Source: Nitrospira sp.
GTDB taxonomy: Bacteria > Nitrospirota > Nitrospiria > Nitrospirales > Nitrospiraceae
Assembly: GCA_015903945.1 (NCBI GenBank)
Contig: JABMDL010000003.1
Span: 1 to 64,000, forward strand
Length of the DNA stretch: 64,000 nt
Direction: 5' to 3'
Shown here: in pieces, positions 8,226-16,690 of the stretch
Layout of the letters: each line of letters opens with the position of its first letter
Position numbering within the stretch: the first letter of the stretch is position 1
The notes under the pieces: model-generated
Seen by the model: the letters and a program-made list of their open reading frames with translations, nothing else
Database searches by the model: none
Told to the model about the DNA's origin: nothing
Program-made: the position numbers and the translations under genes

Positions 8226-11200
8226 ATGGCCAAAAAGCAGAGTGATTCCAAGATTGCAGTGGCGGGGGCGTTGGCGCTCGTGATGGCGGTTGCCGGCGTG
8301 ATGCTGGTGCAGGAGCCGTTGCGCAGCTCCCGGCCGGTCGGCGGCGGCCTCCAGATGGATCCCACTACCGGCGAGCGGACGGTCAGGGCCAGGCTGTGGG
8401 AAGATCCGATCGCCGCGGTGCAGCGTGGCTTCAAAGACAGCCGGACGGGCGCCCCCAACGGTTCGGAACGGTCCCTGATCCAACGGCTCCAGCCGCTGCG
8501 GCAGGCCCTTGCCGATCGAGTCAAAGCCGGGGAACGGGTTACCGTGCTCCTGGTCACGACCAGCGGGGGGCCGTACGTCGAGAGCACGGAATCCAGAATT
8601 CGCGACCGGTATGCGATCGGCACGGCGCTGGGGGTGGCCTGCTATGTGCCGGAGGATGAAGGGACCCTGGCGTTCGTCGAGTGGGATCACCAAGGATTGA
8701 AGTCGGCCCTGCCCTACGAATGGTATCGGCTGAGGAAGACGCGTGTCTGTGGAGCGGAGGGATCTCGTTCGCAACATGTCCTGGTGGTCTGGTTTCCTGA
8801 TGAAGCGCTCATACGAGGGTTTACAGCCACGCTGGCGTCCTTTTCGCAGGCATTGGTGTGCACCGCGTCTTCTCAGAAGAGCGCCTGCCTGGTGAATCGG
8901 GACGGGCGTACGCTGGTCACGATCGATCCGACATGGCAGCAGGCAGTGACCTTCAAAATCATCGGTCCCCGCAATGCGTCGGCCATGCGGGCCCTCCTGA
9001 GCGAGTCCGGCGGCGTCGGTGAAGAACCGCGTGCGGGAGCCGGGATCTGGCCGAATCCCGATGGCTGGATCGAGCTCTATTCACCGTGGAGTACCGCCAT
9101 GAAGGGGCTCCTTGCCTACGGGCTCACAGCCGAGTCCGGCAAGGGGGCGGCCTGCACGACCTATGAAACGTGCGACCGGGAGTTCTATCGTCGGCTGGCC
9201 CGGGCGAATATCCGGCTGGTGTACGATATCGGATCGGACGACCGGCTGTTCCACACGTTGGTGGCCGAACTCGAGCGGCGGCAGGTTCGTCTCGGGTGGG
9301 ACGCAGTGATCCTGATCGGCGAATGGGATTCCTTCTACGGTCGTACCTTGCCCATCGAGTTCCGAGCCGCCGCCTGCGCGAAGGTCGCGACCTTTTCGGA
9401 AGCGGACCTCCACACGATCCTGGTGCCGACGGAGATCAAGCAGTGGTGCCAGACGGTTGCCCAGGCCATTGATCTGCAAATTCAGCGCCCTGCCGACTAT
9501 GAATCGCTTTTGCTGAACGTCTTTCGTTACAGCTACCTCAGCGGTCTCGATGGGGAAGTGCCGGGAGACGATGGGGCAAGAGCAAGCCGAGCCGCCAAGG
9601 CGGCGGCCGGAGACCAATCCAAAGATACAGCCAGAGAGCGTCCTGAGGGGACGAGCCAGATCGATTACATCCGGGCGTTGGTCACCCGCATCCATGACGA
9701 AGGAGAAGGCGCCAGGGCCATCGGCATCATGGGGACCGATCCCTACGACGCACTCCTCATCATCAAAGCACTTCGCCCGTATTTCCCGCACGCGATCTTC
9801 TTTACCGTCGATCTCGACGCCAGACATCTGCATCCAAGCGAGTACAAATGGACGCGGAATATGGTGATTGCTTCTCCGTTTGGCCTGCAATTGGACGGCG
9901 GCCTGCAGCGGGATGTGCCGCCGTTTCGCAGCAGTTATCAAACGTCGGCCTACTTTGCCGTGCTGCAAGCGGTTCAGCATGTGACATGCCGTCCAGAGAG
10001 TCTTCGTGAGGGGTCGAGGGGGACCTGTACAACCGGGTACCATGTCTCGCAGACGCCCGAGGACCGCCTCTATGACGCCGCGCTGCACCCAAGGCTGTTT
10101 GAAATAGGACGGACCGGCGCCGTGGACTTGAGCATCGTCGAGAAAGATGGGGTCCGGACGATCCATCCATTGCGACCGGACCTGGATTACACGGAGCAGT
10201 ATGGTCAGTTGAAGCAAGGGGTGGGGTTCGACAATACGGCAGTGGCGGTAGCAGGCGCCGTCGGTCTCTTTCTGTTGACGATCGTTGCCTGGTGCAATCA
10301 GCGGCTCTGGTCCTGGGTCCAACGACATCCGGGAATGTTGGGGGCCATCGCCGTCTTCCTCATGGCCTCGTTTGCAGCCTTCGTGGCGTTCGGTGGGGCA
10401 GAGTCGCTGCTGGCCGGCCATGACGAGGGCGAACCCTTCTCGTGGACCAACGGCGTCAGCGTCTGGCCGAGTGAACTGCTCCGGCTGGCGGTGGTGGCGC
10501 TGTGTGTGATTCTGCTGGCGAAAGGCGCGCGGGATCTGGCGAAGAACAGCGAAGAGATCGGCAAGACGTTTCGCTTCGAAGATCTCTCCGGGCGCCGCCG
10601 ATTCTCACCCAGCACGGTCTGGACGAATCTCCAGCGCGTGTACCATCCGATCGCGACAAAGTCGTCCACGACCGTGGATCAGGCCTGGGCTTGGTACCAT
10701 GAAGCAAGCCGGCCAGCCCAGTGGCTGGCGCGCACGCTGGTGCTCTTCGTGTTCTACCTCGGAGCCGTGGGGGCGCTGGGCTATTTCGTCTTCGATGATG
10801 AGTACATCCATCCCTGCCGCGGGACGCTGAGTTGCCGAGTGGATTGGCTGATGACGCTCGGCAGCGGGGGCCTGGTGGTGTTACTGAATTTGGCGGTGTT
10901 CGATGCCGTGATGCAGTGCCGCCGGTGGATCGGGTGGTTGACGGCGTCCACCGGAGGCTGGTCCGATCAGGTGCAAGAGGAGTACTTGCAGGCCTATGGC
11001 TTGGGCCATGCGCAACGGGCTGAGTTCGATAAATTGAAATACCTGGCGGTCGTGGATGTGATCGCGCGGCGGACAGAGGTGGTCAACCGGCTGATCCGGT
11101 ATCCCTTCATCACGCTCTTGGTCATGATCGCGGCGCGAAGCGAATACTTCGATATCTGGAATTATCCGGTCCTGCTGCTGCTCTCGTGGTCGGTCAACGT

Positions 11201-11465
11201 CCTGTTGGCCTTATTGGGCGCGTTCTTGTTGTATCAATCCTCCAGCCGGGCCAAAGCGGCCATGCTGGCCGGACTGAGCCGGCACATGATCCAGACGCTC
11301 GGAATCGGGAAGGATCATGACGTTCGCGCCAAGCAAATCCAGTACCTCATCAACGAAGTGGAAGCCAACGAGCAGGGGGCCTTCGTGCCGTTCTATCAGC
11401 AGCCGGTGGTCGAATCCTCGCTCTACGGTCTCGTCGCGCTGCTCCAGTATTTCTATTTAAAGTAG
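8226..11465 (+). CDS. large membrane protein of unknown function with a two-lobed extracytoplasmic region
   Basis: 1079 residues; I do not recognise a named family. There is one N-terminal membrane segment (about 9-28), then roughly 640 mostly soluble residues, then about seven hydrophobic segments between about 680 and 1010. The soluble part has alternating strand-helix blocks (VTVLLVTTSGGP, HVLVVWFPDEALIRGF, WDAVILIGEWDSFYGR, RAIGIMGTDPYDALLIIKAL, HAIFFTVDLDARHLHPSEY). These resemble a two-lobed type 1 periplasmic-binding fold, so ligand sensing outside the cytoplasm is a reasonable inference. Paired cysteines occur in the soluble part. Residues about 440-475 form an Ala/Lys/Arg-rich linker. 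It starts at ATG 8226 and is followed 10 bases later by an esterase gene, forming a four-gene unit. Confidence 0.6.
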   Translation: MAKKQSDSKIAVAGALALVMAVAGVMLVQEPLRSSRPVGGGLQMDPTTGERTVRARLWEDPIAAVQRGFKDSRTGAPNGSERSLIQRLQPLRQALADRVKAGERVTVLLVTTSGGPYVESTESRIRDRYAIGTALGVACYVPEDEGTLAFVEWDHQGLKSALPYEWYRLRKTRVCGAEGSRSQHVLVVWFPDEALIRGFTATLASFSQALVCTASSQKSACLVNRDGRTLVTIDPTWQQAVTFKIIGPRNASAMRALLSESGGVGEEPRAGAGIWPNPDGWIELYSPWSTAMKGLLAYGLTAESGKGAACTTYETCDREFYRRLARANIRLVYDIGSDDRLFHTLVAELERRQVRLGWDAVILIGEWDSFYGRTLPIEFRAAACAKVATFSEADLHTILVPTEIKQWCQTVAQAIDLQIQRPADYESLLLNVFRYSYLSGLDGEVPGDDGARASRAAKAAAGDQSKDTARERPEGTSQIDYIRALVTRIHDEGEGARAIGIMGTDPYDALLIIKALRPYFPHAIFFTVDLDARHLHPSEYKWTRNMVIASPFGLQLDGGLQRDVPPFRSSYQTSAYFAVLQAVQHVTCRPESLREGSRGTCTTGYHVSQTPEDRLYDAALHPRLFEIGRTGAVDLSIVEKDGVRTIHPLRPDLDYTEQYGQLKQGVGFDNTAVAVAGAVGLFLLTIVAWCNQRLWSWVQRHPGMLGAIAVFLMASFAAFVAFGGAESLLAGHDEGEPFSWTNGVSVWPSELLRLAVVALCVILLAKGARDLAKNSEEIGKTFRFEDLSGRRRFSPSTVWTNLQRVYHPIATKSSTTVDQAWAWYHEASRPAQWLARTLVLFVFYLGAVGALGYFVFDDEYIHPCRGTLSCRVDWLMTLGSGGLVVLLNLAVFDAVMQCRRWIGWLTASTGGWSDQVQEEYLQAYGLGHAQRAEFDKLKYLAVVDVIARRTEVVNRLIRYPFITLLVMIAARSEYFDIWNYPVLLLLSWSVNVLLALLGAFLLYQSSSRAKAAMLAGLSRHMIQTLGIGKDHDVRAKQIQYLINEVEANEQGAFVPFYQQPVVESSLYGLVALLQYFYLK

Positions 11466-11475
11466 CGGATTGGTC

Positions 11476-12195
11476 ATGGATGAAACGACTCTGGGCGGAC
11501 TGAAAGTCCGGCTTGTCGGCGGCACCGATGGGCGAGGCGGGGGTACCGGCCCGCTGGTGATCCTGCTCCATGGGTTCGGCGCACCGGGTGACGATTTGGT
11601 TCCGCTCGCGGAGGTCATCGATGTTCCGGCAGGCACGCGATGGTTGTTCCCGGAAGGGCCTCTGCCGCTCAGTCTGGGCTTCGGCGATTCGCGGGCCTGG
11701 TGGATCATCGACTTCGCGCGTATCCAGGCGGATCGCGATGCCGGCCGCGTACGCGATATGTCGACGGAGGTGCCGAACGGCCTGGCCCTGGCAAGAGAGC
11801 GTCTGGCGAGGTTTCTCAACGAACTGCCTCGGTCTCTGCCGGTGGAATTCACAAACACAGTGATCGGCGGATTCTCGCAAGGGGCGATGCTGACATGCGA
11901 CGCCGTTCTGCACAGCCCCGCTCCATTTGCCGGGCTGGTGCAACTGTCCGGCAATCTCCTGGCGCAACCGGTCTGGAGCCCGCTCCTGCCCAAGCGTAAG
12001 GGCCTGCCAGTGTTTCAGAGCCACGGCACAGATGACGATATCCTGCCTCACATCGGTGCCGAACGGCTACGCGATCTGCTGGCACAATCCGGCCTTACCG
12101 TCGAATGGCACAGTTTTCGAGGCGGTCACGAAATTCCGGAACTGGTGCTGCGGCGGCTCGGCGTGTTTCTCACGAAGGTCCTGACGAGACCATGA
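11476..12195 (+). CDS. phospholipase/carboxylesterase-type alpha/beta hydrolase
   Basis: 239 residues from ATG 11476 (TTG 11470 in frame is an alternative). It has LVILLHGFGAPGDDLVPLA with the oxyanion region, GFSQGAML with nucleophile Ser134, GTDDDILP with Asp186, and GGHEIPE with His218: a complete catalytic triad in family order. Members cleave short-chain esters or acyl groups from lysophospholipids or proteins; the substrate here cannot be told. There is no signal peptide, so it is probably cytosolic. The gene begins 10 bases after the large membrane protein and overlaps the next hydrolase by four bases (ATGA), which implies co-translation. Confidence 0.85.
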   Translation: MDETTLGGLKVRLVGGTDGRGGGTGPLVILLHGFGAPGDDLVPLAEVIDVPAGTRWLFPEGPLPLSLGFGDSRAWWIIDFARIQADRDAGRVRDMSTEVPNGLALARERLARFLNELPRSLPVEFTNTVIGGFSQGAMLTCDAVLHSPAPFAGLVQLSGNLLAQPVWSPLLPKRKGLPVFQSHGTDDDILPHIGAERLRDLLAQSGLTVEWHSFRGGHEIPELVLRRLGVFLTKVLTRP

Positions 12196-12947
12196 GCGTG
12201 CTAAAGCCATTCTTTCTCGCCGGCCCGGATGGCAAGCAGATTCGCGGCGATCAGGCTGTGGGACAGGGCCGCCAGATTCTCTTCATCACCGGCTTTCTCT
12301 CCAAACGCTGGGGCAACAAGAGTCAGGCATTGGCGCAGTGGTGTCAGGAGCAGGGGTGGGGGTTCTCTTGCTACGATGTGCGCGGGTTCGGCGACTCTGA
12401 AGGGCGGTTTACCGATTACACCCTCTCAGACTGGATCGCTGATGCACGGACAGTGGTGAAATCTATAGAGGCTGGGCCACCCGTCACAGTCGTCGGCAAT
12501 TCGCTCGGCAGTTGGATCGCGTGGTTGGTAGCACAGGAATTTCCCATCGTCGAGGAACTCATCCTGATCGCACCGGCGTTCAACATGATGGGTGAGCGAG
12601 CCAAGACCATCTCGAAGGACCGGCTTCATCACTGGCATACCGCTGGCTGGATGCCCTGGGATGATGATCCGTTACACAGGGATTGGCCCTTATCCTGGAA
12701 ATGGGTGGAAGAGAGCGAACGGTATTGGGCCGGAACCTTCGATGTCACTCGTCACGTGAAGACGACGATTCTGCATGGTCTGCAAGATGCGGTCATTGAT
12801 CCGGAAGGCAGCCGACAATTCGCAGACGAATTGCGTCGCCGTGTTCCGGGGTTCCCACTTGACCTTCGGCTGATTCAGGGCGACCATCGGCTCAGCAGTC
12901 CGGAGCACCTGGAACTGTTTCGACGATTGGTGATCAGAGAGGTGTAA
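12192..12947 (+). CDS. alpha/beta hydrolase
   Basis: 251 residues with the serine-hydrolase fold: ILFITGFLSKRWGNKSQ, YDVRGFGDSEGRFTDYTL, VVGNSLGSWIAWLVAQE with the nucleophilic elbow GNSLGS, ILHGLQDAVIDPEGS with the acid, and QGDHRLSSPEHL with the histidine. The domain arrangement resembles short acyl hydrolases related to Lgm/YqiA-type esterases; the substrate is unknown. The start overlaps the upstream esterase stop (ATGA), and its stop TAATG overlaps the next small gene, so three genes are read as a chain. Confidence 0.85.
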   Translation: MSVLKPFFLAGPDGKQIRGDQAVGQGRQILFITGFLSKRWGNKSQALAQWCQEQGWGFSCYDVRGFGDSEGRFTDYTLSDWIADARTVVKSIEAGPPVTVVGNSLGSWIAWLVAQEFPIVEELILIAPAFNMMGERAKTISKDRLHHWHTAGWMPWDDDPLHRDWPLSWKWVEESERYWAGTFDVTRHVKTTILHGLQDAVIDPEGSRQFADELRRRVPGFPLDLRLIQGDHRLSSPEHLELFRRLVIREV

Positions 12948-13114
12948 TGCTGGTTCTCATTCATAAAGAATGTGGCGGCCCGGCGTTGGAAGAGTCGCCG
13001 GTCGGCGAGGTCTGCGCCATTCCCATCGATCGGTTTCCCTTCCCGTGCTTTACCTGCCTGGAAGATATTCTCGACGAATCCGAAGTGCGGCTATCGGAAG
13101 AGCTGGGGATCTAG
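12947..13114 (+). CDS. small Cys-rich conserved-looking protein (55 residues)
   Basis: The stop codon of the upstream hydrolase (TAA) shares its final A with this ATG (TAATG at 12945-12949), a strong sign of translational coupling. The product begins MLVLIHKECGGPAL and contains FPFPCFTCLEDI. The CGG element and later CFTC suggest a possible small metal- or thiol-binding knuckle, with acidic residues at the end. I do not recognise a family. It was found by hand because it is too short for routine ORF cut-offs. Its stop codon TAG is the outer edge of a repeat element that starts at 13112, so the original gene end may have been altered by that insertion. Confidence 0.6.
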   Translation: MLVLIHKECGGPALEESPVGEVCAIPIDRFPFPCFTCLEDILDESEVRLSEELGI

Positions 13115-13304
13115 CCCGCATCATTCATGAACGCTTCTGCTGCAATCGCGGATTCGCAGCTGCGACGAGCCTTCGGCGGGCAGGCTCGCCCCTCGCGGCC
13201 TTCACGTACTGTTTCAAGTACGCGTCGGTCTCTCGGGGCTCCGCGTGCCCGTCTCGCCATGCGACTGCACGATTTCGCCACGAACCGTCATGAATAATGC
13301 GGGC
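13112..13304. repeat. structured palindrome-ended repeat, family 1, full copy 2
   Basis: About 193 bp. The left end TAGCCCGCATCATTCATGA and right end TCATGAATAATGCGGGC are near-perfect inverted repeats. Interior blocks match copy 1 in the same order: CGCTTCTGCTGCAATCG, GCAGCTGCGACGAGCC, the GGGC-aggctc-GCCC hairpin, and CGTACT-gtttca-AGTACG. The loop of this last hairpin differs from copy 1 while the stem is kept. It fills the space between the small Cys-rich gene (whose stop codon it supplies) and the convergent monooxygenase gene. Confidence 0.78.
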
Positions 13305-13318
13305 AACCCGCAGCCGGT

Positions 13319-14536
13319 TCAGCCGACCGGTGTCTGCACATGCTCAGGCCGGACCCCAAGGCCGATCATCCTGGCGGGTATGCGGCGGAGAAAGGGGAAT
13401 CGTGCAAGCAGTCGAAGGGCATAGGGAGGCGATAGCCGACCCTTGCTATCCAGCACACGGCTGATCACACGGTTCTGGACAGTGAGCTGGACTCGTTGCG
13501 TCATCGCAGTGGGCCAGGTGCGGCGGGCTTGCACCTTGGCCAAATCCGTTTCGGTGACTCGCCCATCGCGCAACGGTTGGACCAAGAGATTTGCCGCTGC
13601 CACGGCATCCTGAATTGCCAGATTGATGCCGACACCGCCGACCGGCGACATGGCGTGGGCGGCATCTCCGATGCAGAGGAGTCCCGGTATATACCACTGC
13701 CGCAACCGGTCGACTTGGACGGTCAGGAGTTTGATCGCATCCCAGTCTCGCAGCTCGTGGACGCGGTCCGCGGCAAACGGGGCCAGCGTTGCCACGCTGT
13801 CGCGGAACGTCTGTAGGCCTTGTGTCTGAACCTCATTCAGCGATCCTTTGGCGATCACGAAGCCGCATTGCCAGTAGTCGCCCCGATTCAACATGATGAA
13901 GATGCGGCCGGCATCGAAGCGGCCCATCGGGTCGGCCGGATCGTTCGACGTGCGTGACAACCGGAACCAGAGCACATCCATTGGCGCGCCGAATTCCTCT
14001 ACCACCAGCCCGGCTCGCTTGCGGACAACCGAGTGTCGGCCATCCGCTCCCACGACGAGCGGGGCACGGACTTCCACCGGCCCGTCGATCGTGTGAGCGC
14101 GAAGTCCGGCAATCGACCCTCCACTCTCAATCAAGTCGGTCACCTCCGCACTCATGCGGACTTGGAAGGCGGGATACTGTCTCCCCTCGTCTACGAGGAA
14201 ATTGAGAAAGTCCCACTGCGGCATAAAGGCGACGTAGCGGCATCGGGTCGGCAGATGGGAGAAATCAGCCACAGTGAGCGCCAAATCTCCGAACTGAGCG
14301 TTGATCCGCGACACCTTTTGATGGGGTAATTGCAGAAATCGTTCGAGCACTCCCAACTCGTGCATGATCTGCAGAGTTGAGGGATGAAGGGTGTCGCCGC
14401 GAAAGTCGCGAAGAAAATCCGCGTGCTTTTCCAGGACGAGCACGGAGACGCCGGCCCGCGCCAGCAGGAGACCCAGCATCATCCCTGCCGGCCCGCCACC
14501 GGCAATGCAGCACTGAACTGAGACGGTGTTCAGCAT
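13319..14536 (-). CDS. FAD-dependent monooxygenase (UbiH/PHBH type)
   Basis: 405 residues. The N-terminal dinucleotide motif [21 protein letters not shown] with VLVLEKH binds FAD. The middle segment [18 protein letters not shown] is the conserved DG motif, and [20 protein letters not shown] is the GD motif of group A flavoprotein hydroxylases. Such enzymes hydroxylate aromatic or polyprenyl-quinone substrates with NAD(P)H and O2; the actual substrate is not evident. ATG 14536 (MLNTVSVQ) is preferred over the longer open frame to 14626 because the FAD motif should be close to the N-terminus. It is transcribed alone and divergently from ettA. Confidence 0.85.
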   Translation of the reverse strand: MLNTVSVQCCIAGGGPAGMMLGLLLARAGVSVLVLEKHADFLRDFRGDTLHPSTLQIMHELGVLERFLQLPHQKVSRINAQFGDLALTVADFSHLPTRCRYVAFMPQWDFLNFLVDEGRQYPAFQVRMSAEVTDLIESGGSIAGLRAHTIDGPVEVRAPLVVGADGRHSVVRKRAGLVVEEFGAPMDVLWFRLSRTSNDPADPMGRFDAGRIFIMLNRGDYWQCGFVIAKGSLNEVQTQGLQTFRDSVATLAPFAADRVHELRDWDAIKLLTVQVDRLRQWYIPGLLCIGDAAHAMSPVGGVGINLAIQDAVAAANLLVQPLRDGRVTETDLAKVQARRTWPTAMTQRVQLTVQNRVISRVLDSKGRLSPPYALRLLARFPFLRRIPARMIGLGVRPEHVQTPVG

Positions 14537-14755
14537 CCTAGTTCCGATCAGAGGTGGAGCGCGCAGGCCGGGGATTATAAGCTGATCGCAGTTCTCGCTC
14601 CACCTGCCCGGAAGGCGATCGAACACCCCGTTCGTTCCAGCAAAGACAGGGTATCCGCACTTAGGACCGCGTCGTGGCTTGGTTGTGATCGAAAAGGCAT
14701 GTCTGGTATGGTGTCCGTTTACGTCACATTGAGGATGAAGAAGGGGGCAGGTCGC

Positions 14756-16438
14756 ATGGCAACGAACGACAAGCAGGTCATTTTTTCACTCGTCAATGTC
14801 GGCAAGGTCTATCCGCCGAAAAAGCAGGTCCTGCGCGAGATCTATCTCGGCTTCTACTACGGCGCCAAGATCGGCGTGCTGGGTTTGAACGGTTCCGGCA
14901 AAAGTTCTCTGCTCAAGATCATCGCGGGTGTCGATCCCAACTACACGGGAGAGATTACGAGATCCAAAGGCTACAGCGTCGGTCTACTCGAACAGGAGCC
15001 GCAGCTCGATCCCAATAAGACGGTCAAGGAAGTCGTAGAGGAGGGAAAGAATGAGCTGGTCGCGCTGCTGAAGGAATATGAGGACGTGAGCAATAAGATC
15101 GGCGAAGCCGATCCCGACACGATGGAAAAGTTGTTGGACAAGCAGGCGCAATTACAAGAGAAGATCGAGGCGGCGAACGGCTGGGAACTGGAAAACGAGC
15201 TCGATATTGCCATGGATGCCTTGCGCTGCCCGCCGGCCGATCAGAAGGTCGGGAGTCTGTCCGGCGGCGAGAAACGGCGTGTCGCGCTCTGCCGTCTCAT
15301 GATTCAGGAACCGGATATTCTCTTGCTCGACGAGCCGACGAACCATCTCGACGCCGAGTCCGTCCAATGGTTGGAGCAGCATCTCCAGCAATATAAGGGC
15401 ACGGTCATCGCCGTGACCCACGACCGCTATTTCCTCGACAACGTAGCCGGCTGGATCCTGGAGTTGGATCGCGGCCACGGGATCCCGTTCCAAGGCAACT
15501 ATTCCTCCTGGCTGGAGCAGAAGAAGGATCGCTTGGAAAAGGAAGAGAAGGCGGAGTCGAAACGCAAAAAGACGCTCGAACACGAGTTGGAGTGGATTCG
15601 CATGTCGCCGAAGGCCCGCCAATCAAAGGGGAAGGCGCGTTTGAATCGTTACGAAGAACTGGTCAACCAGCGGCAAGAAGCCGTGGCGGAGGACCTGGAA
15701 ATCTACATTCCCCCCGGCCCCCGGCTGGGGGACGTGGTGGTCGAAGCCAAAGGGATCAGCAAGGGGTTCGGCGACAAGCTCCTCTACGAACAGGTGAATT
15801 TCAGTCTGCCGAAAGGCGGGATCGTCGGCGTGATTGGGCCGAACGGCGCCGGCAAGACGACCTTGTTCAAGATGATCATCGGGAAAGAAAAGCCGGATGC
15901 CGGGTCGATCAAAATCGGCGAGACGGTCAAGCTTGGCTACGTTGATCAGGACCGCAGCTTGGATGGAAACAAGACCGTGTACGAAATCATTTCCGACGGC
16001 CAGGAGACAATCAAGCTCGGTAAGGCCGAGGTCAATGCCCGTGGCTACTGCGCCCGTTTCAACTTTGCCGGGACTGATCAGCAGAAGAAGGTCAAGGATC
16101 TGTCGGGCGGCGAGCGCAATCGCGTCCATCTGGCCCGCATGCTGAAGGAGGGCGCCAACCTCATTATCTTGGACGAGCCGACAAACGATCTGGATGTGAA
16201 TACACTCCGGGCCCTCGAGGAGGGGTTGGAAAGCTTTGCCGGTTGCGCGGTGATCAGCAGCCACGATCGCTGGTTTCTTGACCGGATCGCCACGCACATC
16301 CTGGCCTTTGAAGGCGACAGCAAGGTCGTGTGGTTCGAAGGGAACTACAGTGAGTATGAGGCGGATCGGAAGAAGCGACTCGGCAAAGAAGCCGACCAGC
16401 CGCATCGTATTCGCTACCGGAAGCTGACGCGAAATTAA
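14756..16438 (+). CDS. ettA: energy-dependent translational throttle protein EttA (ABC-F)
   Basis: 560 residues, the normal EttA size. Two ATP-binding cassettes: Walker [10 protein letters not shown] and GPNGAGKTT, signature [11 protein letters not shown] and [11 protein letters not shown], Walker [15 protein letters not shown] and [14 protein letters not shown]. Between them is the P-site tRNA interaction linker, seen as [20 protein letters not shown]. The segment [19 protein letters not shown] is the EttA-type toe region. Known EttA binds the ribosomal E site and gates elongation according to the ATP/ADP ratio. ATG 14756 is chosen because AAGGGGGCAGG lies just upstream; an open extension to 14699 has no such support. 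Single gene. Confidence 0.93.
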   Translation: MATNDKQVIFSLVNVGKVYPPKKQVLREIYLGFYYGAKIGVLGLNGSGKSSLLKIIAGVDPNYTGEITRSKGYSVGLLEQEPQLDPNKTVKEVVEEGKNELVALLKEYEDVSNKIGEADPDTMEKLLDKQAQLQEKIEAANGWELENELDIAMDALRCPPADQKVGSLSGGEKRRVALCRLMIQEPDILLLDEPTNHLDAESVQWLEQHLQQYKGTVIAVTHDRYFLDNVAGWILELDRGHGIPFQGNYSSWLEQKKDRLEKEEKAESKRKKTLEHELEWIRMSPKARQSKGKARLNRYEELVNQRQEAVAEDLEIYIPPGPRLGDVVVEAKGISKGFGDKLLYEQVNFSLPKGGIVGVIGPNGAGKTTLFKMIIGKEKPDAGSIKIGETVKLGYVDQDRSLDGNKTVYEIISDGQETIKLGKAEVNARGYCARFNFAGTDQQKKVKDLSGGERNRVHLARMLKEGANLIILDEPTNDLDVNTLRALEEGLESFAGCAVISSHDRWFLDRIATHILAFEGDSKVVWFEGNYSEYEADRKKRLGKEADQPHRIRYRKLTRN

Positions 16439-16690
16439 TGGTTTACGTGGCCGGAGCATCCCTTGCGGGCGTCTTTTGAATTGCGCTCTCCCCCAGTATC
16501 TCTAGAGGCCTGCTAGGGCCGAATACCATCGTACGTGTTGGGCTAACCCCTTCATTCTTCTCAAGGTTCCTGATTTACAAACCGATACGAATGGACAGGG
16601 AGAGCTTCGTCGAGCCCTCCCTGACGCGATCCATCATCCCGGAGATTGCAGGAGCGAAGGGGCCTCATCCTGAATGAGAACGGTATCCTC

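Noticed and set aside
9081..10421. 446-codon minus-strand frame inside the large membrane protein gene
   Set aside because: Antisense shadow; low-complexity composition and no ribosome site.
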